Below, in pieces: positions 1-12,163 of a stretch of 64,000 bases of DNA. Every line of letters begins with the position of its first letter. Within the stretch, counting starts at the first letter, position 1. This stretch comes from Symsagittifera roscoffensis (Eukaryota > Xenacoelomorpha > Acoela > Convolutidae). The stretch is from assembly GCF_963678635.1 (NCBI RefSeq), contig NC_087070.1:28268848-28332847 (forward strand). The letters are read 5' to 3'. The translations under genes were made by a program, and so were the position numbers. The notes below the pieces were generated by a model. It was not told where the DNA came from, searched no databases, and saw only the letters and a program-made list of their open reading frames with translations.

Positions 1-1580
1 CTCATTCCAATTTGACAAAGTTTCAAGGACGGATTATATAACCGCTTACGCGTTATGAGCACGAGTTTGATTGCGATTGATTTATCCCAAAATCTACATC
101 AGTAATCCTTAAATCTCAATAATTTTATAATTTTAAAGACAGGATAAATGTTTTTTTTTGAATTTGAGCTAAACAAAAAAAAACGTTATTCCTTGATAAA
201 AAGTTTGGCAAAAACTGCTAATTAAAAAGTCGATATTTGTTTGAAGATAAAAAACAAGCACCCCGTGCTCAAATATTTTGTCATTTTCTTCGAAAATCTG
301 GAAAAAAAAACAAGAAAACTGCTTGGATCATGGCAAAACTTTGACTGTTCCGCATGCTTTTAAAATTCTGCGGAATAGTAAATGCTTGAACAAAAAACAA
401 AGAAAACATTTCTTTTTCCTTTTCATTCCTTTTCACGCTATATTAATTACAAAGTGATATATTTGCAAATCGCAAAATAACCAATATTTCTAATAGCATA
501 CGTCAATATAACTTTGAACAACTTCTAAGACGGATTAAATCTGCGCATACACACTATGAGAACAAAATTTTTCGCACGTTAATTATCCTAAATTGTCCAT
601 AATGGCAATTTTACCCCCAAAAATCTACACACATTGATAACAGGTGAATTTTTTGTAAAATGTGATCTCAATACGGCCATATTTTTTGCGTAATATGAAA
701 AATCAGTCAACAATTCAGATTAAAAGTCTAAATTTTTCCAGGAAAAAAAGCATATTGAGCACAAAATTTCCTTTTTTTTCTTCAAAACCGAAGAGAGACT
801 CCTTGTAGCAAGTCGAAATCCTGAGTCTTTTAATGTGTATGGTGTAGTCTTTGCTTTAGAAAGCAATTCATGAATTTTTCCAAAAAAAACAAAATGGGTT
901 TTTTGAAAATCTTATTTCGCACCTTATGTGAAGTATAAAAAGATATTTTTCACAGTAAGCAAAGTAATAAATAGACCAAATAGCATGACTCATTTTATTT
1001 AAGGGTGTCTTTGAGGCCGGAACAAATCTGCTCTTGCGCTTTTTAGCGGAAAAATTTTGCACGCTTATGTTCTCAAATTAAGTAATTTGATCTTGTTAAA
1101 ACCCTCATAACTTAAAAAAATAGTTAACAATTGCTAGTTGAAAAATCATAACTCATCTGGAGGAAAACAAACACCCCGAGCACGAATATTCCGTCACTTA
1201 CATCAAAATTGGGACAAAAATCATAAGACTGCTTGAATCAGTGCCTAATAGCGAGTGCTATGTCGGCTTTTTTAAGTTTATGGAGTAGCGTTTGTTTTGA
1301 AAGAAGAGTAATAATTATTTTTTTTTCTAAAAATGGAAAAAAAATTTTCGAGCTATTTTTGAAAATCATTCCCTCAAGCTACGAAGCTTCAAAATAATAT
1401 GTTGTGCGTATAGCAAAAAAAATTATGGATCAAATAGCGTGACTCAATCAAATTTGGAACAAATCTCCATCTATGCATTAAAAGCACGAAAGATATGGCC
1501 TGTTAATTGTCCCAAAATGACAATTTGTAAACCCCCAATTCAAAAAAATAAAAAATTATTTCGTGACTTTTTCAATCGAA
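1..1580 (-). repeat. Degenerate copies of the hairpin-bearing dispersed repeat
   Basis: Three or more partial copies of the repeat described at 46579-47070 run through this stretch in reverse orientation. Each has the recognisable core 'ctaagacggattaaatct ... cgcttacgcgtta', followed by a short 'caattgtccc'-like segment (about 30-90, 530-600 and 1440-1520). The partner segment 'gactgcttg(g/a)atca' occurs near 321 and 1231. The copies are much diverged. The short open frames here are not convincing genes. Confidence 0.55.
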
Positions 1581-2480
1581 AGTGGGAACAGTTAGTTTTT
1601 GGACGAACACTCTCCATTCGTAAAAAAAATTGAAGATCAAAAAATTTCGAAAATTAATGCTAAATTTGAGTTTGTATAGAAATCTGAGCAAAGGGTTGTT
1701 GCGACTGGAAAAGAGAGTGAAAAAGGAAAAGACAAGAGAAAGATGGGCTAAAGTTAAAGCGGTTTTTAGTGGAAGAACATGTTTCTATAGAGAACATGTA
1801 GAAAATAAGTGGGAACAAATAGTTTTTGGATGAACATTCTCCATTCGAAAAAAAAATTGAAGATCAAAAAATTTCAAAAATCAATGCTAATTTTGAGTTT
1901 GTATAGAAATCTGAGCAAAGGGTTGTTGCGACTGGAAAAGTGATTGAAAAAGGAAAAGACAAGAGAAAGATGGGCTAAAGTTAAAGCGGTTTTTAATGGA
2001 AGAACATGTTTCTATAGAGAACATGTAGAAAATAAGTGGGAACAAATAGTTTTTGGATGAACATTCTCCATTCGAAAAAAAAATTGAAGATCAAAAAATT
2101 TCAAAAATCAATGCTAATTTTGAGTTTGTGTAGAAATCTGAGCAAAGGGTTGTTGCGACTGGAAAAGAGAGCGAAAAAGGAAAAGACGAGAGAAAGATGG
2201 GCTAAAGTTAAAGCTGTTTTTAATGGAAGAACATGTTTCTATGGAAGAACATGTAGAAAATAAGTGGGAACAAATAGTTTTTGGATGAACATTCTCCATT
2301 CGAAAAAAAAATTGAAGATCAAAAAATTTCAAAAATCAATGCTAATTTTGAGTTTGTACGAGAAATCTGAGCAAAGGGTTGTTTTGACTGGAAAAGGGAG
2401 TGAAAAAGGAAAAAACGAGAGAAAGTTAAAGCAGTTTCTAATGGAAGAACATGTTTCTATGGAAGAACATGTAGAAAATA
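1580..2480 (+). repeat. Tandem array, about 227-bp unit, four copies
   Basis: Units begin with 'gtgggaacaaatagtttttgg' or a close variant near 1581, 1807, 2034 and 2266, giving spacings of about 227, 227 and 232 bp. Each unit contains the same 'attgaagatcaaaaaatttc' segment and a GGAAGAACATGTTTCTAT / GAACATGTAGAAA pair. Short open frames repeat with the unit and differ between units only by drift, so I read them as by-products of the array and not as genes. Confidence 0.9.
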
Positions 2481-2510
2481 ACACAAATGAGACGAAAGAA
2501 TCGGTTAATT

Positions 2511-3680
2511 TGCATTATGGCGCGAAGGCAAAATCGCATAAAAGCTTAGCATGAACAAAAACTCAGGACATCCAAATACAGAAAAACGAAATTATCACAA
2601 TTTGATGAATAAACTACGTAAGAGCGAAGTGAAATCAGAAATAAATGCTACCGACTGTTACAGACTTCGACAAATTGATCAGCGCTAATTTTCTTTCCAA
2701 ATTTTGAAGAAATTGAGGAATAACTAAAAAAAACTTGGCAAAAAGAGTGGCGAACACCTTAAGCCCAAAAGTCATAGCCTAAATTTCACGTATCAAAAAT
2801 TCGTTAACATGTCAAAGTTCGTCTGGAGAAAAAAAACAACCCCGAAAAATTATTCTGTCACCATTTGGACCCCGGTAAATGACTTTCCTCGAGGTTATGG
2901 CCACCCAAACAAAAATTTGCAAAAATAAAATCATTATTTGTTCCGATGGTTTTCAAAGACGCTGACTGAATATTTTTGCTCGGTTGGTTTTGTCTCCAGA
3001 AAAATTTTGAATTAATAACTAGCAATTTTTGACGGAGTTTTTTATATCATTGGAAAGGTTTTGATGTCTTGAGCTCAATTAAAAAAAAAAACATTTTACC
3101 TGTGATTATTTTCGTAAAATTATGGTGCTTAATTATGGGGGTATGAAGGGGGAGTAAAACCTGCACACTTTATCGACAGTGCGAGGCACCTCCTTCACAG
3201 GAGTCTCAATCAGTAGGTGGGCAAGGTTAGCGATTGTCACTTTCCACGTACGGGATGGCCTGACTGCGGCTCCACCAGCATCACCTACCGGTAGTTTCGC
3301 AGATCCATTGAGGGCTCGATAGCCATGCCATGTGACCCCGCCCGACGAGCGTGGACTGGAAAAAGAGCATAGACAACAGGTCTTTTCGAAGTCAAATCTA
3401 AAACGTGAGGCGACAACAAGCGACAGTTTGAACCAGGCGACAATTCTTAACAAGCGACCATTCGTATGATTAATTTGAGCGACAAACACTAATTTATGCT
3501 CACGGTTCCTCTCGTGCAAACTTAAGCACAACGGAGCGAGGCGGAACAAGCCTATTCTACTTGCCAATGCAGTGTCACGAAGTGCCGCTTGTTATCAATT
3601 GTCACGCCTGCCACGAAAGGAATTATCGCCTGTAGCGAATTGTCGCCGTACCCAATTTAGTACATTTAACGCGCGAGATT
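2511..3680 (+). repeat. Dispersed repeat R, copy 1
   Basis: Matches 6348-7810 over several blocks: 'ttatggcgcgaagg...', 'cacaatttgatgaataaactacgta', 'ccccggtaa(a/c)tgactttcctcgagg', 'agcggagcgaggcgga', and a run ending in 'gaattgtcgccgta'. The 3400-3660 part is a cluster of short 'gcgacaatt' words. A 144-codon frame on the - strand (3133-3567) lies inside it; copy 2 does not preserve that frame, so I do not call a gene. Confidence 0.75.
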
Positions 3681-3925
3681 TAATCCGTCTTAGAAAACTC
3701 TCCAGTTTATTTGGAGGCATGCTCTTTTGTCCGATTAGGACTTTGCTAAGAGCAAATTATATCACTTTGTACTTTACATAGCGTGTAAGGGATGATTTTC
3801 AAAATCAGTTTTAAATTTTTTCCCTTTTTTGGAAGTATCTTCAATTTTTTAATGCAAACACAAACTCCATGAACCTTAAAAAGCAGTCGAATTATTCAGA
3901 GTCTTGCATACGAGCAGTCTTGTTT
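3630..3925 (+). repeat. Hairpin-bearing dispersed repeat, partial copy
   Basis: Shows the family core 'gcgcgagatttaatccgtcttag' and, downstream, 'aaaaagcagtcgaattattcagagtcttgcatacgagcagtcttgttt', the diverged counterpart of the hairpin end. The hairpin itself has decayed in this copy. Confidence 0.55.
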
Positions 3926-3989
3926 CTTTTTCAAAAGTTTTCTCGATGCCAATACTGAAATATTTTTCAGTCGGTCAGTCGAATAATGA

Positions 3990-4720
3990 ATGTGGTCTAT
4001 AAGCAAATCAACCATATGCTTGCCTTTAATAATGTCAAATCGAGGTGCTCACTTTCAAAGTCGTGCACATTTCAGTGCTCAACCGAAACAGAATAGTCGA
4101 GACAAGAGTTTGTGCAGAGCAAAATATCGAAATATACCTCGAGCATGGTCGAAACATACTTCGAACACGGTCGAAACACTCCTCGAGCTTGCACTAACCA
4201 TGCCACGAGCACGGTCGAGCACGGACGAAACATATCTCGAGCACGGTCGAAAAATACCAATTGTACCGCGGTAGTTCGGAGTCAACGAGAAAATTTTCAT
4301 CCAAATATATAAATATTTAAAATATTTTGGACTGAAATTGCAAACCAGTATTCCAAAACATGGAAAAAAAAATACCTCAAAAAAAGTTCATCTCTACACA
4401 GTATCTGAGTTGCAAATAACTCTAGTCATTACATTCTGATCAAAAAAGCATCATAATATGTTAACCGAAAAGCATAATTAATAACTATGAATTTGGAAGA
4501 CTCTTGTTGTGTCAATGTCAAAACATACCCGAATTTTGTCGAGCATGGTCTAAACATGTCTTGCTTGGGGCGAGCACGGTCGAGCGCAATTTTTTTCGGC
4601 TGAGCACGGTCAAAACTAATGTTGCTTGAGTCCAGCACTTTTTTTTCGGTCGAGCAAAACGTATCAAACTTTGGTTCGAGCACGTTCAAAACATACCGAA
4701 CTTTGGTCGAAATAGTCGAA
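3990..4720. repeat. Irregular cluster of GGTCGA-GCACGG-TCGAAACAT words
   Basis: The word 'cgagca(c/t)ggtcgaaacata' recurs many times between about 4130 and 4270 and again between 4530 and 4720, with irregular spacing of about 17-60 bp. The same word recurs singly near 5330-5480, 9710-9790, 12402-12430 and 13160-13300. Open frames on both strands through it (3990-4312) are Arg/His/Cys-rich repeats of the word and I do not call them genes. Confidence 0.7.
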
Positions 4721-6271
4721 ACATAAAATGAACATCTCAAACCGGGTTGTAGCGTTTTGCCGTTTTTATTGGGGGAGATAGCTATCAATTGGTTTGCAAT
4801 AAACTTCGGATTATCTAAGACGCGTGAACCTTGATTTCATATGCAGCAACCAGGCATTTCCGTCAGTTTTGAGTCGAAAGTTTTTCTGGGGAAAAAAACG
4901 TTCATCCAGAATTTCTGATTAAAACTACAATTTAACTCTAGAATTTTAGAAACTACAACTATTTTTAAGTGGCTTTTTAGCAAGATTTGATTGTTTTTGA
5001 GTGATTTGCTAATATGCTAATAAATGGTCAAAAATTGCCCAAATTTCCAGCGTGTTTTTTTGTTTGATAAATTGCTCTAACCGTTCCAATTCTCAAAATA
5101 TCGAGCGGTTTCAAAATATCGATCATAGAATGTAATGTGATGGTAAGCTTTGCTAAGTTCGTAAGAGGGACTCGGAGTTTTCTGTTCTCCATGTTTGCCA
5201 TATACTAAATTCCCTTTTTACGTCAAATAGACATGGAAAGCTTATTTATGAAGCCGTTAAATTCTTGGTTTGAGGTGTTGAATTTAAGTTTCGACCGAAA
5301 ATGTTGTCGAAAAAGCCCTTTCGGTAAACACAATCTTGAAACATAGTAGAAAACATACTTGGGTTGAGCACACTCAATTAAATTTTACCTGCGGCCGAGT
5401 GGGTGAAAACAAAGCCAGTTTAGATCGAGTCGGTCAAAACTTAGCTATTTTTTGGTCGAGTTGGTCGAAGCAAAACAATTCAACCCGCGTTGTCTCAAAT
5501 TCTCGGCATAAAATTTTAACCCTATTGATTGTGCATTAAAATTGCTGGAATCAGTTCGAAATTCATAACAATTGTGTTTGATTAGCGCTTACATTCTTCA
5601 CTTACGTCAAGAAAGGTAGGGAGTGTTATGTCACTAAACTTGTACTTAGGGTTCCGGTCATGAGGTTGTTATTTATGTGCTGGCTATCGCGACCTGACTT
5701 CGGCACTTTCAGGACTGCTGCGACCAAAACTAAATCATTCAATTGTCTTCTTTGGCCTTCTGTTCACAAAACGAAGCTTTGCTACCAAAAAGTATTGATT
5801 TTTTCCCTTTCTCCTATTTCTGAGCAAGCTCGACTTATTTCCTTGACTAAAACACAAGGGAATCCAAAAAGTAACGTTTCAAGATTTTCTCTCTGAGATG
5901 CCTGAAAGCATTCTAGATAGTCTCATTAAGCCCTCTCAATTGCTGTTGTTATAAAAGAATTCCGTATTTCTAAGTTTGTTTGCATAATAACTTCAATTGA
6001 GGACAATCTATTTTTTTAATTTTTATACTCTATTCTTTTACGAACTTTTTAAAATTTTGTAATACTGAGTTCGGAACAACTAAACAAAACATTCACCTGT
6101 CGAATTTTTTTAAACCAGACTTTTTTTGTTTTTGAAATTTTGATCAACAAAAAGCAAGAAATTTCAAAACTTGGATAAAGTTCATATCAAAATCGAACAA
6201 AATTAGATGAAGGTTTTGGCAAGCGCATGGAAAGTTGTTGTCGTTTGAAATTTCGACAAGTAGAAAAAAAT
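4697..6271 (+). repeat. Dispersed duplication D, copy 1
   Basis: Aligns with 12402-14090 in the same orientation. Shared landmarks in order are 'gggttgtagcgttttgcc', 'gggggagatagctatcaattgg', 'ttcggattatctaa', 'ggtagggagtgttat', 'acttagggttccggtcatga' and the end 'gtcgtttgaaatttcgacaa'. Similarity is high over the last 700 bp and patchier before. No long frame is shared by both copies; the 78-codon frame at 5660-5896 is interrupted in copy 2. Function unknown. Confidence 0.85.
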
Positions 6272-6347
6272 GTAAAAAGTGTCGAAATTGTCTGAAGAAA
6301 AAAAACCCACCCGAAATTGTCCGTTACTTTTGTTACGAAAGTCGGAT

Positions 6348-7810
6348 CAATTATGGCGCGAAGGTAGTATCGCATAATAGCTTAAATCTGAAAAAAAAAC
6401 TCAGGATATTCAAATTGTGCTCGTTGCTTGAGGGTGAAGCAACATTACCCAGCCCAGAAAAATAACCAAAAAAATTGCATGTAGTTCTTAAACAGGGGCG
6501 CAACAGCAGTTCGCCGTGATGAGCTGTACAGCTCTTTTGTTGGTCCTTTCCCCCGTGGATAAATGGTCTTAACCTAATCTAATTCAGAAAAACAAAACAA
6601 TCACAATTTGATGAATAAACTACGTAATAGCGAAGTGAAAGCAGAAATAAATGATACGACTGTTACAGATTTCGACAAATTAATTAGCACTAAAGTTTTT
6701 TTCGTAACTTCCGAAAAAAAAATGAGGAATAACTAGAAAAAGCTTGGCGAAAGGGGTGGCGTACACCTTTAGCCCAAAAGTCATATTCTAAATTTCACGT
6801 ATCAAACGCTATTTAATAGCACTTAAAGAGCAGTCGCACTTTTGTTTCGGTAAATGAATCCAATAAAATTTGATAGAACAGAATTATAAAGCCGCATTAA
6901 ATCAGTTGAGGATTCACCCACCCCCTCCCCCCTTGTCCTCCCTCCTCTATTCCCCGTGGAAGGTAACTCAATTGGTACGTGAGAAATTTTTAAAACCACG
7001 GGCGAATCTAGGTTTTTCTCGAGAGGGGGATGGGCTTATTTTCGAAAACTTTCAAAACTATTGTTGACGATTTTTTATTGACCAAATTGATTTTAGGAGA
7101 GCTCCCAGAAGGATCCGATTTTGACGAAAACAATGCCCCGCAAAACAAGTCAAAATCGTCTGGAGAAAATAAAACAACACCGAACAATTACTCCATCACC
7201 CTTTGGGACCCTTTGGTTGACGAGGTCGAATCAGTCCCCCCCCCCTTTATTCGCCCCTGTTCAGAATCACCTGAAAGTACTTTGAAATGCATGGCAGCAC
7301 GAGCCGTATTCATCAACAAACCTGGTGCACCAAAGCTCACATTATCAAAACTCAACACTTACCCGCAATGTGAAAAAAATTACAAAAAATCATGGAAACG
7401 AAGCGGTTTTCTTTGTTAGTTGAAAAGGATGTTGTGTACATCATACGGGCGCTGGCATTCAAATCCAATGATACAGCACGGACCCCGGTAACTGACTTTC
7501 CTCGAGGCAATGGCCGAACAAACAAAGATTCATAAAAAAAACTTTAAAAAAATCTTTTTATTTTTGTTCCGACAATTTTCGAAGAAAATGACAGAATATT
7601 TGTGCACAGTAACCGGGTGGTTTTGTCTCGAGGACTATTTTATGCGCACTGTTTCTCTCGTTCCAAATGTAAGCGCAGCGGAGCGAGGCGGAGCAATTCT
7701 ATTTTACTGTCCAATGCTATGTTACGATTTTTTGCTTATTACAATGTGTCGCGCCTGTTCCGAATTGTCGCCTGTTACGAATTGTCGCCGTAACCGATTT
7801 GGGACAATTA
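6348..7810 (+). repeat. Dispersed repeat R, copy 2
   Basis: Second copy of the unit at 2511-3680. A stretch absent from copy 1 lies at about 6425-6590; it contains the palindrome GAGCTGTACAGCTC and may be a small insertion. A 129-codon frame (7030-7419) with many Ser, Pro and Asn residues falls in the middle part. I recognise no domain in it and copy 1 lacks it. The words 'gggcgaatctaggtttttctcgag' near 7000 match the end of the small element at 18913-19245. Confidence 0.75.
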
Positions 7811-7814
7811 ACGA

Positions 7815-9625
7815 GCAGTCTTAATAGTTCTTCAAACGACGCAATTTTAAGACTTTGATTTATTCAGCATAGAATTCGTTGTCTGTCAATAATTCATTTA
7901 GCAAAAACTATTCGGGACCAAATAATGGGCAGTCGAAACATTCAGGGTTTTGCCCTGATACTAGTAGTCTTGTTTTTGTAAATTCTACTCTTGTTAAAAG
8001 AAGTTTTTAAGTGAAAAAATATTTTTGTTCAGTTTTAATCTTTTGGATGAAAAATCAGCTAGCTCCCCGGGTTAACCTCCATAGACCACAAATGCTGCTC
8101 ATATAATTCAATAAACTAAGTCTATGAAGAAATATTAGTCATACAGTTTTCAAACAGTTTTTTTTCAGTTTCCACATAATTTTTTTCACAAATGCTCAAA
8201 ACTTTTCCTCCTTCTTAAAATTCTTTTTTCAAAATAATCATTTTTGAAACTTTTTGCCAAAATTAAAATTTGATACTTTCATTCTATCATTTGTGTAATT
8301 CAGGCAAATCTAAGACAATTCAGGCCGCTTCCAAAGTATTAAAATTGCAATATGGTCACACTACTTTGAGTAAACAAGTTCATGTTGTCATTTGTGTTCG
8401 GTTACAGATCCCAAAAGCTTTTAGAAATTTCAGTCTGATGGGATGCTAAACTTGTTTTGCAAAATACTTTTGTTCCGATCATGTGAACAATGGGGGGAGG
8501 AGCTTTGTATTTGGGTGTGTTTTAGTTTTCTCTTCTTTTTCTTTTCCACGCAAAATCAGGTACATCAATTGATTATCGTAATGGGTAGAGTGATATATTA
8601 TTTTAAAGCCCTTGTCAGTGACGAGAAAACTGGTTTGAAGTTTTGATTTTTGGTCTATTTTTGAACTAATGGTGCGAGTGTGTAGGCTTACAATAGCTTA
8701 TTTAAGCTTACTTCGATTCTTAAGAACTTAGTTGTACTCAAATAAAAGTAGTTTCTGGAGTGTTTTAGCGCCATTTTGTAAGCAAAGGCTAAAAATTCCA
8801 AAAAATAATGCAAAATTTTGAAAAGAAGTTGTTTATTTTTTTAAGTTTTTTTGCACACCTTTTTTTCGTTCAGATCTTTTTATCACACCATGCGGAAAAA
8901 AATCAAAACTAAAATGAAAAACAATGTTTTTGTTTTTTCTAAGACGGTGGTCGGAACAGTCTGTGCTACTTGCACAGTAACCGGCTATTGTTGTTACAAT
9001 AACAAATTGCCTCTGGAGCGTGCAAATGAATGTTGTTGTACAAGTATATAGCATCTTTTAGTGCGGCGGAAAAAAAATAATTGAATCGTACCTTTTTACT
9101 TGATTTCGTTTCAATCGACGCACAGGGAAATGAGAAATAAAATTAGGATCATTCAAGGTGTAATCAGATGATTGCCATAAATTGATACATGAGATTAGTG
9201 ACAAGAGTAATATGAATAGTTTCATTAGGGATGAGGCTAATTGCTACACGCAATGGTCTTAAAAATGGGTGACTCCCATCCTAGTTTACACTTACTTATA
9301 CTATTATAGGGCTCTTTTCCCTAGTCTTGAGGTTTTCCCTTCAGGTTGAACAAAAATTAAAATGTCCTTTTCGTTCAACTCTTTCTCAACAATCTTTACT
9401 GATGCAATGCTCCGAATATCTTCGTCGATATGGCACAATCACCAAAAAAAGTATTTCCTTTTCTGTTCTCAAAATGTGAGCTGCGATATTTATCCACTCA
9501 GTCATGATAACCGAAAAAAAATTCGAGCTGGAAATTCGTTTGAAATCTTGAACTAACCAAAGGTCGACAAACAAATTTAACAAATGTCCGCTTCCTTTTC
9601 CCCTCCCCCTGCATGTAAAAAGGCA
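7815..9625 (-). repeat. Dispersed repeat A, uninterrupted paralogue of the Polinton target
   Basis: Reverse complement of 20070-20191 joined to 42376-43675. Shared landmarks read on the - strand: a G-rich 'gcagggggaggggaaaa' followed by 'gaagcggac', then 'tttccagctcgaa', then 'cggttatcatgactgagtggata', then 'agagccctataatagtataagtaagtgtaaac', then 'caatttatggcaatcatctgatta', and the hairpin-type word 'cagggcaaaaccctg'. The GTTATC that is duplicated around the Polinton occurs once here (9506-9511), so this copy shows the site before insertion. The stretch is otherwise AT-rich with no convincing gene. Confidence 0.88.
9064..9225 (-). pseudogene. Possible signal-peptide ORF in repeat A, broken copy
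   Basis: Read on the - strand from the ATG at 9225, this begins with Met-Lys-Leu-Phe followed by a hydrophobic stretch and 'SLISCINLWQSSDY'. The same words begin the 79-codon frame at 42664-42903 in the other copy of the repeat. After about 54 codons this copy stops, whereas the rest of the partner sequence ('APE' and a CNN word) continues in another frame, so an indel has broken it. Whether either copy was ever a gene is uncertain, because flanking non-coding DNA is conserved to a similar degree. Confidence 0.3.
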
Positions 9626-10150
9626 TAAAAATATAATACCCGAAAAATTATCATTATAACGCTTAAATTTGGATAACTCATGCTGTTTCAAAGTCAAAAA
9701 AATACCCAAATTTGGTCAAGCATGGTAGAGTTATAATTTGTGTGTGTAGTGCATTATTTTTGGTCGAGCATGGTCGGAACATACCGATTTTTTTTTTTGT
9801 GATTTAATATTTTTGCACATGGTCTTGATTATCTCCAATTTCGAAAAAGCTAAGATTGAATTATAATCAACCTTGGTTATCTCAATTTACATCAGACTTT
9901 TTGGCAGTTAGAGTGGTTTAAAAGGACGAAACTGTAACAGCAAACAATAACCCTTGATTTTGTTTGGAGACTGATTGACAGACAACAAAATTGGGAGATG
10001 TTTTAGAAGGCAATTCAGAAAAAAGGTTTTTGTTAGAGTTATAATTTGTTGAGCTTATGTTATTTTTTTTATTGTGCAAGAAGAAAGTCAAGCATGGTAG
10101 AACACCTTGAGCTTCGGTATGTCGTTGAAATGCAGTCGGGTGATGGCGAA
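9626..10150. other. Gene-free stretch with repeat words
   Basis: AT-rich. Holds isolated copies of the 'ggtcgagcatggtcgg' word (9710-9790) and a twice-repeated 'agagttataatttgt' (about 9727 and 10034). I see no gene or other structure. Confidence 0.5.
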
Positions 10151-10177
10151 AAGTAGTAGACTTGCACGTGCCCCGAC

Positions 10178-12119
10178 CTAATTTGGATTCACTGATGAGA
10201 TTGATGGTACAGAAGAGCTCGATGATGTCGACTCACAGCAAGAGCAGACAGAATTGACACAACCAAAAAATTTTGACAAAACCAGACTCTTCGCAACATT
10301 ATCCACAACAAAAAACAAAAGAACCACTCCACTGAGCTTCTTGACATCGAGCATCATAAAATACACAGAGGTTTGCCTCAAATTATGGTAAATTTGTCTT
10401 TTTCAGATGCTCCAGATATGTCACTTTGTCGTAAATTGCCAGATTACATACCTTTGACTTCACATGCTGATAGTATGTGGCATGAAATAAATCGTGTAGA
10501 AATGTGTGAAGTCATCGATGAAGTGTATGAGAAAGTAGTGCATTGGAAACCAAATAATTTTCAAGTTCGGACGCTGTTTGAAAATGGTTCGTTGAAGAAT
10601 TGGCAGACTAGTTTTTTGCATTTGCTGGGAATTTTAGTGATGAACTCATTCCTATTAAGCCAGCAATGCTCATTCCGATAATACTTCATCAGAAGACTTC
10701 CAGAAAGAGCAAAGTCAAAGAACATATTTAACATCTCAAACGCGGAAACGAACTTTGGAAGAGTGGCGATTTAAAAGAATTTTTAAACAGAAAGCTTTCA
10801 AACTTGTTTATAGACGGAGAAGTGATTTTTTTCAAGAAGATACTGTATGACAATGCATGTGAACACTTGGACCCTGCAGAGCGTGTTTTCTCTGGGAGTG
10901 GTAAAACAATTTTAGCAGAGGGACACAAATATTTAGGATGCCCGATTGCCGGCAAAAAATTCTTTTAACAACATGTCCTCAGAATGTCAGATAGATAGAA
11001 AAGTGAGTTAGAGAGTTTATATCACATCGCTGAGACAAAGCCACACTGTGTTTTTGGAGCATTTACGCATAGTTTCATTCCAAAGTGGAGTTAAATGATG
11101 AGAGTGATCAATTGTGGCCAAGATGAAATTAAAGGTAACCTCGCCAAACTCGGAAGCAAAAACTAGACGCTTTTTTGCCAAAACTGACTGGCAGAGTAGC
11201 ACCAGGAGACATTGAAAGATCCATGGTAGAGCTTCCGGCAAGACTGGGTGGTTTGAGCATCATCAATCCAGAATTAGACACCGCTCACAACTTCAAAGAC
11301 TCCAAGAGTGTCTCTAAACCTCTTGTTGAGAAGTTTTTGTCAAGCGATAATGATTTAGATGGAGTTGCAAGTAGGCAGAAACGAGCATGTACTGAAATAC
11401 AGAAGGAGAACGAACGGCTGCCGAAAGAAAGAAAAGTGTTATGTTGCAATCGCTTGTCGGTACACCATACTCAAGAGCATTTAAACTGGCTAACGAAAGA
11501 GGCGCGTCAAACTGGCTCACAACGTTGCCGTTAGAAGAACATGGTTTTTGTCTGAGTAAAGCAGCATTAGAGATGCATTGTGCTTGCAATATAATTGGCC
11601 GCTGAAAGATGTCTCTTCTCATTGTGTTTGTGTTTGTCGGTTGAGCATTGCTTGTCTTGTCCTACTGGAGGCGAGCTTTTGGGGACCTTTTAGCTTTGAG
11701 AACATCAATTACTGGCGATGAAAGGCGGCTTGATGTTTCAGCTAATGGAGTCTGGGGAGACCAATTTTAGAAGGCCTTGTTCGATGTAAGAGTATCAATC
11801 CCTGCGCAAAATCAAATTCTGGTACTCTGCCAAGTGTTCACGAAGTGGAAAAAAAGAGATGCTATGAGCAACGTATCAGAGAAGTTGACAATAGTTCATT
11901 CACACCTCTTGTTCTTTCGTGCACGGGAGGCACGGGCAAACTTGCTACATTGTTTTACAAAAGACTTGCTTCGATGATCAGTGAGAAAAAAAAACTTCGC
12001 ATACTCAAGTGCTTTGGTGGATTCGATGTCGTATTTGATTTGCGCTTCTCAGATATTCGATCATGTGTATCCGTAGATCCCATTCATCATATCGGAGACC
12101 GAAGCATGATTGCGTAGAG
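10178..12119 (+). pseudogene. Retrotransposon polyprotein relic, RT palm missing
   Basis: Fragments on the + strand read in the order expected of a large retroelement ORF that is widespread in invertebrates. About 10400-10580 contains 'PLTSHADSMW' and 'VVHWKPNNFQV'. About 10680-10790 contains words for the 'LQK..RKSK' and 'LWKSGDLKEF' segments. About 10855-10950 reads 'HLDPAERVFSGSG' then 'LAEGHKYLG'. From 11175 there is 'LPARLGGLSIINPE', then 'ANERGASNWLTTLPLEEHGF' in another frame (about 11480-11550), 'FDVRV' (11777 on) and 'SFTPLVLS' with 'ATLFYKRLASM' (to 12117). The interval that should encode the reverse-transcriptase palm is absent between the 'GDLKEF' and 'HLDPAERVF' blocks. Stops and at least three frameshifts follow. 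The family is recognised from memory of its conserved C-terminal blocks; the exact clade is uncertain. Confidence 0.7.
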
Positions 12120-12163
12120 CAAAGAGTTCTTGATGCGCGCTCAACAGACATCAGTTTAATTGC

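Noticed and set aside
3133..3567. 144-codon - strand ORF
   Set aside because: Inside dispersed repeat R; not preserved in copy 2 at 6348-7810; no motif.
7030..7419. 129-codon ORF as a host gene
   Set aside because: Not preserved in the sister repeat copy, no domain, and the start overlaps repeat-end words shared with 18913-19245.
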